64,000 nt of DNA from Roseobacter sp. (GTDB lineage Bacteria > Pseudomonadota > Alphaproteobacteria > Rhodobacterales > Rhodobacteraceae), in contig JAGXGZ010000048.1 in NCBI GenBank assembly GCA_024636495.1, forward strand, positions 89,464 through 153,463, written 5' to 3'. Positions 1 through 9,250 of this stretch are shown piece by piece (the stretch's first letter is position 1; each line of letters starts with the position of its first letter). Under the pieces are notes generated by a model. That model made no database searches. It was given only the letters and a program-made list of their open reading frames with translations, and was not told the DNA's origin. A program made the position numbers and the translations under genes.

Positions 1-12
1 TAGATTGGTCAC
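1..12 (-). CDS. Start of TRAP transporter large permease (DctM-like), cut by window edge
   Basis: Reading leftward, a GTG at 12-10 follows one base after the dctQ stop codon (16-14) and opens GTG ACC AAT CTA before the window ends. The order dctP-dctQ-dctM is the usual one for TRAP transporters, so the large permease is expected here. Only four codons are visible, so the assignment rests on context alone. Confidence 0.4.
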
Positions 13-13
13 G

Positions 14-595
14 TCAATGCGCCCCTTGTTCGCTGGGTAGAATGTTTCCACCTGTCACAGCTTCAATCACGCGAATGACCGCACAATAAACGGCAACGAT
101 GCACGAGATGATGCCAGCAGCAAAGCTGGCCGCGTAGGCCCACCAGACAGGGAATTGCAAAAACAATGTCGTCTCGCCGTTGCCGATATAGCGCTGCATC
201 CCCTCGAAAAGCCGCCAGATGATCAGAAGAATAACCGCTGTCAGAATGACTTCCCAAAAGGCGGCGATCCAGCGGTTGGCCCGCTGCGACAGAAACGAGG
301 TAAAAACATCGACACTCGCGTGTGAACCGTAAAACTGGCAGATCGGCAAAAACGAGAAGATCGCAAACGCAACACCGGCTTCAAGAAGCTCGTAATTGCC
401 GTTGATCTCGCCAAGGCCCAGATCAAGAAGCGTCTGTGACAAGCCTGTCAACTGAGACTGGAAAAAGTCGGTATGAAGCACCTTGTTGATGGTGCGCCCA
501 ATGATTGAAACAGTTGTCATCAGGATCAGCCCTGTCAAAACAAGACCCCCGATCACTGCTGTAAACCGGGCAAGAAACTGGATCAGCCGATGCAT
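14..595 (-). CDS. dctQ: TRAP transporter small permease subunit (DctQ family)
   Basis: This is the small integral membrane subunit of a tripartite ATP-independent periplasmic transporter, which bridges the solute-binding protein and the large permease. The protein shows four hydrophobic segments, typical of DctQ, with an N-terminal segment that includes LVLTGLILMTTVSIIGR and a last one near FAAGIISCIVAVYCAVI. The frame is open further up to a TTG at 625, but the ATG at 595 lies behind a purine-rich AAAGAGA stretch and matches family length (193 aa). It lies downstream of dctP and is followed within a base by the putative dctM, so the three should form one operon. The substrate cannot be told from this subunit. 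Confidence 0.9.
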   Translation of the reverse strand: MHRLIQFLARFTAVIGGLVLTGLILMTTVSIIGRTINKVLHTDFFQSQLTGLSQTLLDLGLGEINGNYELLEAGVAFAIFSFLPICQFYGSHASVDVFTSFLSQRANRWIAAFWEVILTAVILLIIWRLFEGMQRYIGNGETTLFLQFPVWWAYAASFAAGIISCIVAVYCAVIRVIEAVTGGNILPSEQGAH

Positions 596-677
596 ATGAA
601 GTCTCTTTTTTTGGGAAATCGTCAAGGCGAAGGGCCTGCCGCGCTAATTGCGCAGCAGACCGTTTTTCCAAGATGGC

Positions 678-1712
678 TTACTTTCCGTAAGCGTCCATCA
701 GCGATTTGGCTTCGTCAATCAGCGCTTGGCCGTCGATGCCCTTGGTCTGCATGTCAGCAACCCAGCTTTCATAGATCGGCTGGGATGCGTCGCGCCAAAC
801 CTGAGTTTCTTCTGCGGTCAGCGTCACGATATTGTTGTTCAGATCAACGGCAATTTGACGTGCGGGGCCATCAGCATCCGCTTGTGTGCCGCCTGCAAAG
901 ATCGAGAATTCCAGCCCGGAGTTGTCATCGATAACTTTCTTCAAATCATCTGGCAGGCTGTCATACTTGTCTTTGTTCATCGCAAGAACGAACGTCAGCG
1001 TATAAAGAGCAGCCCCTGTGAATTCTGTGTGGTTCTTCACCAGCTCAGGTACTTTCAGCGCAGTCGTCACTTCCCAAGGGATGGTTGTCCCGTCAATCAC
1101 ACCCTTGGAAAGACCTTCGGGAATCGCCGGAACGGGCATACCGACAGGCGTCGCACCGGTAGTTTCCAAAAGCTGGTTCACCAGACGCGATCCACCGCGA
1201 ATTTTCAAACCCTGCATGTCGTCAGGCGTGCGAACTTCTTTGTTGGTATGCAGCAGGCCCGGTCCATGTACCCATGTTCCCAAGATGTGAACGTCTTTGA
1301 ATTCTGTGTCTTTCATGTGGGTTTCGAACATCTGCCAATAGGCAGAGCTGGCTGCACGCGCATCTGTCACCATAAATGGCAGCTCGAACACTTCGGTCGA
1401 TGGATAGCGGCCCGGCGTATAGCCGACGACAGTCCAGACAATATCGGCAACGCCATCAATTGCCTGATCCATCAACTCCGGCGGTGTGCCGCCAAGCTGC
1501 ATGGACGCAAAGCGATCGATCTTGATCCGGTCGCCACTATCGGCCTCTACCTTGTCAGCCCAGACATCTAGCACCTGCACTGGCACGTTGGCCTGTGGGG
1601 GCAGAAACTGGTGCATCCGCAGTGTCACTTCTTGTGCTAAAGCGCTTGTTGCGCCCAAACCGACAGCAAGCGCTGCGGCAGCGGCACCCATGAGGGTTCT
1701 TCTAAAAATCAT
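678..1712 (-). CDS. dctP: TRAP transporter solute-binding protein (DctP family)
   Basis: Periplasmic substrate receptor of the TRAP system, 344 aa. The ATG at 1712 gives a clean signal peptide (MIFRRTLMGAAAAALAVGLG, cleavage after SALAQ) and has a GGGAGAG ribosome site; the longer reading frame up to 1802 has no such leader. The mature protein starts with EVTLRMHQFLPPQANV and contains the DctP-type core, including the conserved Arg segment GLKIRGGSRLVNQ and the later GVIDGTTIPWEV. Such receptors usually bind organic acids through the conserved Arg; the ligand here is unknown. It is the first gene of the TRAP operon. Confidence 0.93.
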   Translation of the reverse strand: MIFRRTLMGAAAAALAVGLGATSALAQEVTLRMHQFLPPQANVPVQVLDVWADKVEADSGDRIKIDRFASMQLGGTPPELMDQAIDGVADIVWTVVGYTPGRYPSTEVFELPFMVTDARAASSAYWQMFETHMKDTEFKDVHILGTWVHGPGLLHTNKEVRTPDDMQGLKIRGGSRLVNQLLETTGATPVGMPVPAIPEGLSKGVIDGTTIPWEVTTALKVPELVKNHTEFTGAALYTLTFVLAMNKDKYDSLPDDLKKVIDDNSGLEFSIFAGGTQADADGPARQIAVDLNNNIVTLTAEETQVWRDASQPIYESWVADMQTKGIDGQALIDEAKSLMDAYGK

Positions 1713-2236
1713 TTGGTCTCTCCCTAGTAGTTTGTCGTTTGGACCGCACTTATCACGTTCGGTTCCAGTTGGTTCGTTCGTCACAAAAACACACAAGCCC
1801 ATGCTTGTCGTTAAAGAAATTTGACCTCAGTCCTTGGTAAGGCTGCAAACGGTACATCCCGCCCCGGACCGCCAGAAACAAACGGTCATCAGGATTTTTT
1901 GCGTACCCTGCTATAAACTTTGGTTTCCTCGTCTCCCCTTCGGACACTCACGTATAGGGCTTATAAAGTGACGCTGCGTCTGTCTTGAAATATTGTTAGG
2001 CCATCTAACAATATTTGTCATCCACTATTCTAAGCCAATCACAAAACTACGATTGAAGGGGGATTGCATGTCGTTCCCCAGCCCTTTCTTTTTGCACTTT
2101 CATGCAAGCTAGCAAGCGTGACGACGAGATCGTCAAATTAAAAGGGCTTAAACTGCAGTATAAAGCATCACTGACTGCACGGATCCTGGACCCATCTGAT
2201 GAAACAGCAAAAGCATCAATGTTTAGATGGATTAGA
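1713..2236. other. Intergenic region upstream of dctP
   Basis: About 520 bases without a convincing gene. It contains the perfect palindrome at 1988-2016 and a smaller inverted repeat ACAAGC-CCAT-GCTTGT at 1793-1808, some 80 bases upstream of the dctP start. Both are candidate regulator sites for the TRAP operon. Short open frames in the region lack ribosome sites or run antisense through the tRNA. Confidence 0.6.
1988..2016. promoter_or_regulatory. Perfect 12-bp inverted repeat, candidate operator
   Basis: AAATATTGTTAG and CTAACAATATTT are separated by five bases (GCCAT). The repeat is AT-rich in a GC-rich surrounding and lies about 275 bases upstream of dctP. There is no T-run directly after either arm, which argues against a simple terminator. 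A dimeric repressor or activator site is the likely reading; the protein is unknown. Confidence 0.5.
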
Positions 2237-2313
<77 letters not shown>

Positions 2314-2375
2314 ATCGTTGTGCGGATTATGACAGGCCTCGGCCCCCGTCAAGGGCCAAAACCCATCAATCGTCC

Positions 2376-3425
2376 TCAAGCTTGTTCGCGAACGGTATCA
2401 ATCATCAGCTGAACGTTGTCCGGATTGGCGTCTGGCGTGATGCCATGGCCCAAGTTGAAAATATGCGGCCCCTTGGAAAAGGCCTTCACGATCGTGCGTG
2501 TTTCATCAACCAATCCCTGCCCGCCTGTAACCATATGGCTGGACGCTAGGTTGCCCTGAACGCAGCCATCAACCTGCACATTCGCTGCGGCCCAGTCTGC
2601 CGAAACTGAATTATCCAGCGCCACGCAATCCACGCCCGTCGCCTTGGCAAAGCCAATGTATTTATCGCCCGCCTCGCGCGGGAAACCGATGATAGGGATG
2701 CCGGGATGGCGCTTTTTCAGCTCTTGCGTGATTTCACGCGCGGGCTCCAACGCATATTTCTGGAACGCCTCTCCCGACAGCGAACCTGCCCAGCTGTCAA
2801 AAATCTTCATGACCTCGGCACCGGCCTCGATCTGTGCGGACATATATTCAATTGTCGCTTTGGTGATCAAATCCAGCAGCTTTTCAAACAGCGGGTTATC
2901 GTCGATACGCAACTGATGCGCAGGCCCCTGATCTTTGGTGCCTTGGCCCGCGATCATATAGGTCGCCACAGTCCACGGTGCCCCGGCAAAGCCGATCAGC
3001 GTGGTTTCAGACGGCAAGGCCCCCGAAAGGTTGCGCACCGTCTGATAGATCGGGTTCAGCGTCTCGTGAATATCACTCACCGGCTTTAGCTTATCGAAAT
3101 CGGCCTGCGTGGTCACCGTAGACAGACGCGGCCCCTCGCCTGTGACAAACCACAGATCAGCGCCCAAAGCTTGGGGCACCAGCAAAATATCCGCAAACAG
3201 GATCGCTGCATCGAATCCATAGCGCCGGATCGGCTGCAACGTCACTTCGGTTGCAAGATCAGGATTGTAGCACAGCGACAGGAAATCCCCTGCTTCGGCG
3301 CGTGTCGCTTTGTATTCGGGCAGGTATCGGCCGGCTTGGCGCATCATCCAGATTGGTGGGGTCTGCAATGTTTCACCCGCCAAAGCGCGCAAAATGGTTT
3401 TCGTAGGGGGGGTGTTCTGCGCCAT
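2376..3425 (-). CDS. hemE: Uroporphyrinogen decarboxylase
   Basis: Removes the four acetate carboxyls of uroporphyrinogen III to give coproporphyrinogen III in haem synthesis; a cytoplasmic homodimer. The 349 aa length is standard. The family signature [16 protein letters not shown] lies near residue 18, the conserved Asp in [11 protein letters not shown] near residue 80, and [14 protein letters not shown] near residue 150. The C-terminal [12 protein letters not shown] is also typical. It is divergent from hemC, with about 110 bases between their starts, so the two share a promoter region. Together with hemC and hemF it makes this part of the window a haem-synthesis cluster. Confidence 0.97.
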   Translation of the reverse strand: MAQNTPPTKTILRALAGETLQTPPIWMMRQAGRYLPEYKATRAEAGDFLSLCYNPDLATEVTLQPIRRYGFDAAILFADILLVPQALGADLWFVTGEGPRLSTVTTQADFDKLKPVSDIHETLNPIYQTVRNLSGALPSETTLIGFAGAPWTVATYMIAGQGTKDQGPAHQLRIDDNPLFEKLLDLITKATIEYMSAQIEAGAEVMKIFDSWAGSLSGEAFQKYALEPAREITQELKKRHPGIPIIGFPREAGDKYIGFAKATGVDCVALDNSVSADWAAANVQVDGCVQGNLASSHMVTGGQGLVDETRTIVKAFSKGPHIFNLGHGITPDANPDNVQLMIDTVREQA

Positions 3426-3534
3426 GGGTACGCTCCTCAGGAAATCTTTTGCCTTTGGTCAAGATGTAAGGGGTGGAAGTCAAGACGCAGGCGCCGCATT
3501 GTCAGATAAAATTGACATACTTAAAGAGAACTTC

Positions 3535-4488
3535 ATGATCCCGAACTTGCCCACACCCGAAAATCCCTTGCGCATCGGTACGCGCGGTTCCCCCCTTGCA
3601 ATGGCGCAAGCGTATGAAACACGCGCCCGCCTGTCCGCCGCGTTTGAACTTCCCCAAACAGCGTTCGAGATTGTCGTGATCAAAGTGACAGGTGACCTCA
3701 TTCAGGATCGCCCGCTCAAGGATATCGGCGGCAAAGGCCTGTTCACCCGCGAGATCGAGGAGGACCTGCTGGCTGGCAAGATCGACATCGCCGTTCATTC
3801 GATGAAAGACATGCCAACGATCCAGCCCGGTGGCCTGCTTTTGGATACGTTCCTTCCGCGCGAAGATCCTCGTGATGCGTTCGTGGCGCCCATGCTATCC
3901 GCGCTTGATCAACTGTCCGAAGGCGCCGTTGTCGGCACATCAAGCCTGCGCCGCCGGGCGCAGTTGCTGCACAAACGCCCTGACCTAAACGTGGTTGAAT
4001 TTCGGGGTAACGTGCAGACTCGCCTGAAAAAGCTCTCTGACGGTGTGGCTGAATGCACATTTCTGGCGATGGCAGGGCTGAACCGTCTGGGCATGGAGAA
4101 CGTACCCGCCACCCCGATTGCGGACACAGATATGCTGCCCGCCGTTGCCCAAGGCGCAATCGGCATCGAACGTCGTGCGGGGGACGCAGACGTAGAAATG
4201 CTGCTTGCCGCAATTCATGACGCACCCACAGGCCACCGCCTGACTGCAGAGCGTGCATTTCTTCTGACGCTGGACGGGTCGTGCGAAACGCCCATCGCCG
4301 GTCTGGCCGTGATAGACGGTGACAGCTTGCACCTGCGCGGTGAAGTGCTGCGCCCCGATGGCTCCGAAGTCATCTCTGGCGACCGGACAGGACCGATCAG
4401 CGAGGGCGGCCAAATGGGGGTCGATCTGGCGCAGGAACTGCTTTCCCAAGCCGGACCACATTTTTTCGATTGGCATGCGACTGGATAA
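3535..4488 (+). CDS. hemC: Porphobilinogen deaminase (hydroxymethylbilane synthase)
   Basis: Joins four porphobilinogen units into hydroxymethylbilane. The 317 aa protein starts at the ATG at 3535, which is followed by the conserved N-terminal RIGTRGSPLAMAQA; the frame upstream of it is antisense to hemE. The active-site loop KDIGGKGLFTREIE and the HSMKDMPT motif are intact, and Cys250 in DGSCETPIAG is the attachment site of the dipyrromethane cofactor. It is divergent from hemE. No close partner lies downstream in the same direction until the fasciclin gene about 100 bases later. Confidence 0.97.
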   Translation: MIPNLPTPENPLRIGTRGSPLAMAQAYETRARLSAAFELPQTAFEIVVIKVTGDLIQDRPLKDIGGKGLFTREIEEDLLAGKIDIAVHSMKDMPTIQPGGLLLDTFLPREDPRDAFVAPMLSALDQLSEGAVVGTSSLRRRAQLLHKRPDLNVVEFRGNVQTRLKKLSDGVAECTFLAMAGLNRLGMENVPATPIADTDMLPAVAQGAIGIERRAGDADVEMLLAAIHDAPTGHRLTAERAFLLTLDGSCETPIAGLAVIDGDSLHLRGEVLRPDGSEVISGDRTGPISEGGQMGVDLAQELLSQAGPHFFDWHATG

Positions 4489-4592
4489 CATTCCCGTGTG
4501 GCCAGCACTACTCCTGCAACCATCCGGCACCTCGCCGCGTTTCTTAACCATGATCGATCAACGATCGCGAAAAAGAAAATCAGGAGTATACC

Positions 4593-5159
4593 ATGACTTT
4601 CACCAAAAAGATGATGACCGCAACAGCAGCTCTCGCCCTTACAGCAGGCGCTGCATTTGCTGATGCACATAAAATGAACCCAATGGTCGGCGGCGCCGAA
4701 ATGTCCATGGACATGAACATTGTTGAAAACGCAGCAAATTCTGCCGATCACACCACCTTGGTTGCAGCGGTCCAAGCTGCAGGTCTGGCCGAAACACTGT
4801 CTGGTGAAGGTCCATTCACGGTATTTGCCCCAACGAACGAAGCGTTTGACCGCCTTGAGCCAGGCACAGTCGAAACATTGCTGATGCCAGAGAACAAAGA
4901 GATGCTGGTAAAGATTCTGACCTGCCACGTGGTCGCAGCCGACGTGATGTCTGACGCTATTGTTGGCATGATCGAAGCCGACGGCGGCACACATGCTGTT
5001 ACCACACTTGGTGGTTGCGTCCTGCAAGCTTCTGTCGAAGACGACATGGTGAAACTGGTCGATGAAAACGAGAACGCGGCATTTGTAGAAATTGCTGATG
5101 TAAAACAGTCCAACGGCGTGATCCATGTGATCAACGGCGTCATGCTGCCAAAGCAATAA
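4593..5159 (+). CDS. Secreted fasciclin (FAS1) domain protein
   Basis: An exported protein of 188 aa. The leader MTFTKKMMTATAALALTAGA ends at AFADA, consistent with signal peptidase I. One FAS1 domain follows from about residue 45, with the H1 motif GPFTVFAPTNEAFDRL and the H2 motif GVIHVINGVMLPK at the C-terminus. Two cysteines (in LTCHVV and GGCVLQ) could form a disulphide. FAS1 proteins act in adhesion or at the cell surface; the specific role is unknown. The start has a CAGGAG site, and a strong terminator closes the transcript after 30 bases, so this is probably a single-gene unit. Confidence 0.93.
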   Translation: MTFTKKMMTATAALALTAGAAFADAHKMNPMVGGAEMSMDMNIVENAANSADHTTLVAAVQAAGLAETLSGEGPFTVFAPTNEAFDRLEPGTVETLLMPENKEMLVKILTCHVVAADVMSDAIVGMIEADGGTHAVTTLGGCVLQASVEDDMVKLVDENENAAFVEIADVKQSNGVIHVINGVMLPKQ

Positions 5160-5190
5160 TAGTTTTAGCTTACAGCTAAACACCAAATTA

Positions 5191-5226
5191 AGGCCCCTCC
5201 GACGCATCCGACGGAGGGGCCTTTTT
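5191..5226 (+). terminator. Rho-independent terminator after the fasciclin gene
   Basis: GGCCCCTCCG (5192-5201) pairs with CGGAGGGGCC (5212-5221), followed by five T residues. It ends the fasciclin transcript about 30 bases after the stop codon. The minus-strand side has a weaker T-rich tail (CCTTAATTTGG) and may also stop transcripts arriving from hemF. Confidence 0.93.
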
Positions 5227-5302
5227 AATATCTTCCAGATGGCAATAAATCCTGGGGGAGTCCGCAGGACGGGGGCTGGCCCCCTCTTTTGTACTTATGC
5301 AG

Positions 5303-6196
5303 TCACACCCACTTCGCGAGGGGCGGCAGACTCATCAACACAGCATTTGCATCATGCCCGGTCTCTAGCCCGAATTTCGTTCCACGATCATAGACCAAGT
5401 TATATTCCGCATAGAGCCCGCGATGCACAAGCTGCGCGTCTTTATCCGCCTCTGTCCAATCCTGCGTTTTACGTTTTTCAACCAAAGGCACATAGGCGGG
5501 CAAAAACGCGCGCCCGATATCCTTGGTCAGGGCAAAATCAGCTTCCCAATCGCCCGTACAGTGATCATCCATAAAGATACCGCCCACGCCGCGTGCCCGG
5601 TGACGATGGGGGATATAGAAATATTCGTCAGCCCATTCCTTTAGCTTTGGATAAAGCGCGTTCCCATGCGGGTCGAGATGGGCCTTTTGCTGATCATGAA
5701 AATGCGTCGTGTCCTCGGCATATTCGATGCAGGGGTTCAGATCTGATCCGCCGCCGAACCACCACGCATGAGGCGTCCAGAACATACGTGTATTCATGTG
5801 CACAGCGGGCGCGTGGGGGTTTTGCATATGCGCCACCAGACTTATCCCTGCGGCCCAGAACCGCGGGTCATCTTTCATCCCCGGAATGCCCTTGCGTGCC
5901 GCCATGGCCATCTGGGCGCGCTCGCCCAACGTGCCATAAACAGTCGAGATATTGACCCCAACCTTCTCGAACACCCGGCCGCCACGCATAACGCTCATCA
6001 GTCCGCCGCCCGCGTCAGACCCGTCATCGCTGCTGCGGGTGGTCTCGGTCACGTCAAACCGGCCCGGCGCGCCATCCGCCAAGGGCCCCTTATCGTGACT
6101 TTCTTCCAAGCCTTCAAAGGCACCTACAATCTCATCACGTAATTCGCGAAACCACGCCGCCGCGCGTGCCTTTTCAGCATCGAAACTTTCTGTCAT
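5303..6196 (-). CDS. hemF: Oxygen-dependent coproporphyrinogen III oxidase
   Basis: Aerobic conversion of coproporphyrinogen III to protoporphyrinogen IX, 297 aa. Conserved HemF blocks are present: VHMNTRMFW, WWFGGGSDLNPC near the middle, YFYIPHRHRARGVGGIFMDD, and the C-terminal YNLVYDRGTKFGLETG followed by MSLPPLAKWV. It is the last gene of a leftward run clpS, rsmC-like, SDR, hemF. The window also holds the oxygen-independent isoenzyme hemN at 51.6-52.9 kb, which fits a facultative lifestyle. Confidence 0.97.
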   Translation of the reverse strand: MTESFDAEKARAAAWFRELRDEIVGAFEGLEESHDKGPLADGAPGRFDVTETTRSSDDGSDAGGGLMSVMRGGRVFEKVGVNISTVYGTLGERAQMAMAARKGIPGMKDDPRFWAAGISLVAHMQNPHAPAVHMNTRMFWTPHAWWFGGGSDLNPCIEYAEDTTHFHDQQKAHLDPHGNALYPKLKEWADEYFYIPHRHRARGVGGIFMDDHCTGDWEADFALTKDIGRAFLPAYVPLVEKRKTQDWTEADKDAQLVHRGLYAEYNLVYDRGTKFGLETGHDANAVLMSLPPLAKWV

Positions 6197-6284
6197 TCAA
6201 TCTTTGCCTTATCTTCGCGCAGTCTGCGCAGGGTTGGACCAATTTGACTGGATCAACGCAAGAAGGTCAATGCAACACAATCGG

Positions 6285-7085
6285 TTAATGCGCCGGAGCG
6301 GTGGCGGCATCCAGCAACGATCGGCCCCCATCCACCACGATCACTTCACCCGTCATAAAGCTGGAGCTGTCCGCCGCTAGATACTGGATCGTATCAGTCA
6401 ATTCTGACGGCGACGCGATCCGGCCCAACGGTGTGTGGCCACGGATGTCATCGCGCCATTCGCGGTTATCTGCCACCGCCGCCTTCAAAGACCCGCTCAT
6501 CACCGATCCGAATGCAACCGCGTTGACCCGAATGCGGTGCGGTGCAAGCGTCAGCGCCATTGACCGCGTCATCTGCTCAAGTGCAGCGGCTGCCATTGAA
6601 TACGCCATCAATTCGGGTCGTGTGTGGCGCGAAGCAATCGAGCTTAGGTTAATGATGCTGCCCACAGCCCCCTCCGGCTGATCTTCGGACTGTTTGATCA
6701 TGCGTTTTGACACCTGCTGTGTCAGTTGCAGCGCAGTCATCACGTTTTCTTGCCAAAGCGTCTCAACGCTGGTGTCGTCGCCATCCAACGCATCTGTCGG
6801 CAGAAAATGCCGCGAGGCATTGACCAAGACATCGACCTCGTCAAAGGCATCAATTGTTGCAGAAACAAGATTAGCAATGGTCAGGCGCTGGCGCAGATCG
6901 CCCGCGAAAAAACGGATATTGCCTTCGTCCTTGGCATCGCCCAATTCCTCTGCCAGCGCTTTTTCATCGGTATCGGCGCACATCACATTGGCACCCTTGT
7001 CGGCGAACTGACGCGCGATAGCCAGACCGATGCCGTTCGCAGCACCTGTTACGATGACATTTTTGCCCTTGATCGAAAAAGACAT
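6285..7085 (-). CDS. Short-chain dehydrogenase/reductase-like protein lacking the catalytic lysine
   Basis: A Rossmann-fold protein of 266 aa with an intact NAD(P) site TGAANGIG near residue 16, an acidic cofactor residue in MCADTDE and the catalytic Ser in INLSSIAS. The active-site tyrosine is present in MAYSMAAAALEQM, but the lysine four residues later is Ala (GCC codon). The usual NNAG motif is NASR. The C-terminal FMTGEVIVVDGG is typical of the family. Ordinary SDR chemistry is therefore doubtful; it may bind a cofactor without turnover or use another residue. It lies between an rRNA methyltransferase gene and hemF in one direction. Confidence 0.88.
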   Translation of the reverse strand: MSFSIKGKNVIVTGAANGIGLAIARQFADKGANVMCADTDEKALAEELGDAKDEGNIRFFAGDLRQRLTIANLVSATIDAFDEVDVLVNASRHFLPTDALDGDDTSVETLWQENVMTALQLTQQVSKRMIKQSEDQPEGAVGSIINLSSIASRHTRPELMAYSMAAAALEQMTRSMALTLAPHRIRVNAVAFGSVMSGSLKAAVADNREWRDDIRGHTPLGRIASPSELTDTIQYLAADSSSFMTGEVIVVDGGRSLLDAATAPAH

Positions 7086-7116
7086 GAAGATTGTTCCTTA
7101 TGCGCCAAAGGGCGTT

Positions 7117-8109
7117 CTAGCGACGTTTACGCAAAGGGCGCGCCGCATGAAACAGCTTGAAACGCGCATCTCCACCGATCTCTTCGACATGGGCGAAACG
7201 AGTTTTAAGTTCCGCCTCATAAGGCAAATGTCGGTTCGCAACCATCCAAAGCTTGCCTTGACCCGATAAGACCCGCGCAGCGGCCGCAACAAAAGCCTGA
7301 CCGATCTGTGGTTCGGCGGCTCGGCCCGCGTGAAACGGAGGGTTCATCACGACGGCATCCAGACCGTGCGGAGGTTGCCATGTAATTGCATCCTCCCACA
7401 AAAACTCGGCGCGGTCGTCGGTAACATTGCGGCGCGCGCATTCCAGCGCCATGTTGCCTGCCTCGACAACATATAGCTTTTCAATGTTTTTACGCGTCAG
7501 GATGTGCGCTGACAAAAAGCCCCACCCCGCCCCAAGATCCGCAACCTCGGCCCCCAGTTTTTCAGGAAGCGCTTCGACCAGAAGTGCAGAGGCAAGATCG
7601 ACGCCATCCGCAGAAAACACCCCCGGCGCTGTCCAAAAGCCACCCTCTGTCTGCGCAGGCCCCTGCTTCCAATCAACAAAGAAATCCGCGGCAGGTTCCG
7701 ATATCCAGAACATCTTGCCATGTGCCTTGGAAATCGGTCCTTTGATCGTCACGCGCTGGCGCATCTCACGCAGGATGCTGTCTGCACCATCTGTCTTTTG
7801 GCCATCAATCACGACAACCCCGTCACACACTTCGCATGCATCAGCGATCAGCGCGCGCGCTTCGGCCTTCGCGCGTGGCAAGCAAACGATACAGGCCGCA
7901 TAGCGGTCTTTGATCTGGCGTACGACATCGTACCCCCGCGCAACCCATGCATCAAAATCAGGTTTGAAATCGTGGATGATCTGAACGCGGTCTTTATCCA
8001 GACCCGGCAGATCACTGTCGCGTGGCGGCTGAAAAACGGCAATCGTCCCTTCAGCCGGCAATTCCAAGCCGTCGCCTTCCAGCGCCAGCTGCAAACGTGA
8101 ATCGATCAC
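7117..8109 (-). CDS. RsmC/RlmG-like class I methyltransferase (rRNA guanine-N2)
   Basis: A 330 aa protein with an N-terminal degenerate methyltransferase-like half and a C-terminal SAM-binding domain (VADLGAGWGFLSAHIL). The substrate motif VVMNPPFHAG is typical of N2-guanine methyltransferases such as RsmC (16S rRNA G1207). The start is a GTG at 8109, three bases after the clpS stop, so translation is probably coupled. The exact rRNA target cannot be read from the sequence. Confidence 0.88.
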   Translation of the reverse strand: MIDSRLQLALEGDGLELPAEGTIAVFQPPRDSDLPGLDKDRVQIIHDFKPDFDAWVARGYDVVRQIKDRYAACIVCLPRAKAEARALIADACEVCDGVVVIDGQKTDGADSILREMRQRVTIKGPISKAHGKMFWISEPAADFFVDWKQGPAQTEGGFWTAPGVFSADGVDLASALLVEALPEKLGAEVADLGAGWGFLSAHILTRKNIEKLYVVEAGNMALECARRNVTDDRAEFLWEDAITWQPPHGLDAVVMNPPFHAGRAAEPQIGQAFVAAAARVLSGQGKLWMVANRHLPYEAELKTRFAHVEEIGGDARFKLFHAARPLRKRR

Positions 8110-8112
8110 CCG

Positions 8113-8454
8113 CTACTCTTCTTTTTCCATTGTGCACTGAAGCGGGTGCTGGTGCCTGCGTGCAAAATCCATGACTTGGGCAACTTTCGTTTCTGCGATC
8201 TCGTGGCTGAACACGCCAACAACGGCGAGGCCCTTTTTATGAACAGTCAACATGATCTCGAACGCTTGTGCGTGGTTCAACCCAAAAAAACGCTCAAGGA
8301 CATGGACGACAAATTCCATCGGCGTGAAATCATCGTTCAGCAACATCACCTTATAAAGCGGTGGTCGCTTTGTCTTTGGTTTGACCTTGGTCAACAGATC
8401 GACATCTTCGTCGTCGCGATCCTTGTCGGCCATCATAATATCATCGAGGCGCAT
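8113..8454 (-). CDS. clpS: ATP-dependent Clp protease adaptor ClpS
   Basis: Adaptor that binds ClpA and delivers N-degron substrates to ClpAP. The 113 aa protein has an acidic N-terminal extension and then the ClpS core: [20 protein letters not shown], the N-end pocket residues in that segment, and the [20 protein letters not shown] block. The start at 8454 has a good GGAG site seven bases upstream. The open frame reaches further upstream but has no ClpS-like sequence there. It leads a probable operon clpS-rsmC-like-SDR-hemF. Confidence 0.95.
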   Translation of the reverse strand: MRLDDIMMADKDRDDEDVDLLTKVKPKTKRPPLYKVMLLNDDFTPMEFVVHVLERFFGLNHAQAFEIMLTVHKKGLAVVGVFSHEIAETKVAQVMDFARRHQHPLQCTMEKEE

Positions 8455-8545
8455 TACTGCTCCTGTTTCGAGAAGAGGTTTCAAGTGAGTCGTATGACGG
8501 TGTATATAGCCTGAATCGAAAATTAGAAAAGAGGCTGCGCCAAAG

Positions 8546-9250
8546 ATGGCCAAACAACTGACAACGATCGGTTTCGATGCCGATGACACGCTTTGGCACA
8601 ATGAGCGATTCTTTGTTTTGACACAGGACAGATTTGCGAATCTTCTGCGTGACCATACTGACCCAGATACCTTGATGGACCGTCTGCTGACCGCAGAGCG
8701 GCGCAATATTCCACATTATGGATTTGGAATCAAAGGCTTCACCCTTTCAATGATCGAAACCGCCATTGATGTGACGAACGGAAAAGTTCCCGCGACGGTG
8801 ATTGCCGAGATACTGCAGGCAGGGCGCGAAATGCTGGCGCATCCTGTCGAATTGTTGCCCCAAGCGCAAACTACGCTTGAGGCGCTTCATGGCCACTATA
8901 CCCTGGTCTTGATCACCAAAGGGGATTTGCTGGATCAGGAACGTAAACTTGCCGAATCCGGCTTGCGAGATCTGTTTGATGCCATCGAAATCGTGTCGGA
9001 CAAGACCCCGGACGTCTATCATCGATTGTTTGACGCATATGGTGACGGGGCGGCACGGGGGATGATGGTGGGGAATTCAATGAAATCGGATGTTGTCCCG
9101 ATGATTGATGCAGGTGGCTGGGGTGTACATGTCCCTCACGGTCAGACTTGGGCTATAGAACACGCCGAAACGCCGGATAATGCACCGCGTTTTAAGCAGA
9201 TCGATAATTTGTCCGAATTGAAACAAATTTTAGACCAAATTACGGGGTAA
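8546..9250 (+). CDS. HAD-family hydrolase
   Basis: A cytoplasmic phosphatase-like protein of 234 aa. HAD motif I is [11 protein letters not shown] (nucleophile Asp in the DxD pair), motif II is LITKGD, and motif IV is [11 protein letters not shown] helical cap lies between motifs I and II, as in subfamily I enzymes. It is divergent from clpS with about 90 bases between starts. The substrate is unknown. Confidence 0.88.
   Translation: MAKQLTTIGFDADDTLWHNERFFVLTQDRFANLLRDHTDPDTLMDRLLTAERRNIPHYGFGIKGFTLSMIETAIDVTNGKVPATVIAEILQAGREMLAHPVELLPQAQTTLEALHGHYTLVLITKGDLLDQERKLAESGLRDLFDAIEIVSDKTPDVYHRLFDAYGDGAARGMMVGNSMKSDVVPMIDAGGWGVHVPHGQTWAIEHAETPDNAPRFKQIDNLSELKQILDQITG

Noticed and set aside
4547..4554. 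TTAACCAT resembling a CtrA half-site upstream of the fasciclin gene
   Set aside because: The second half at the required spacing is missing.
4215..5207. 330-codon minus-strand frame
   Set aside because: It lies antisense to hemC and the fasciclin gene, is rich in Cys and His, and has no recognisable domain; the plus-strand genes are certain.
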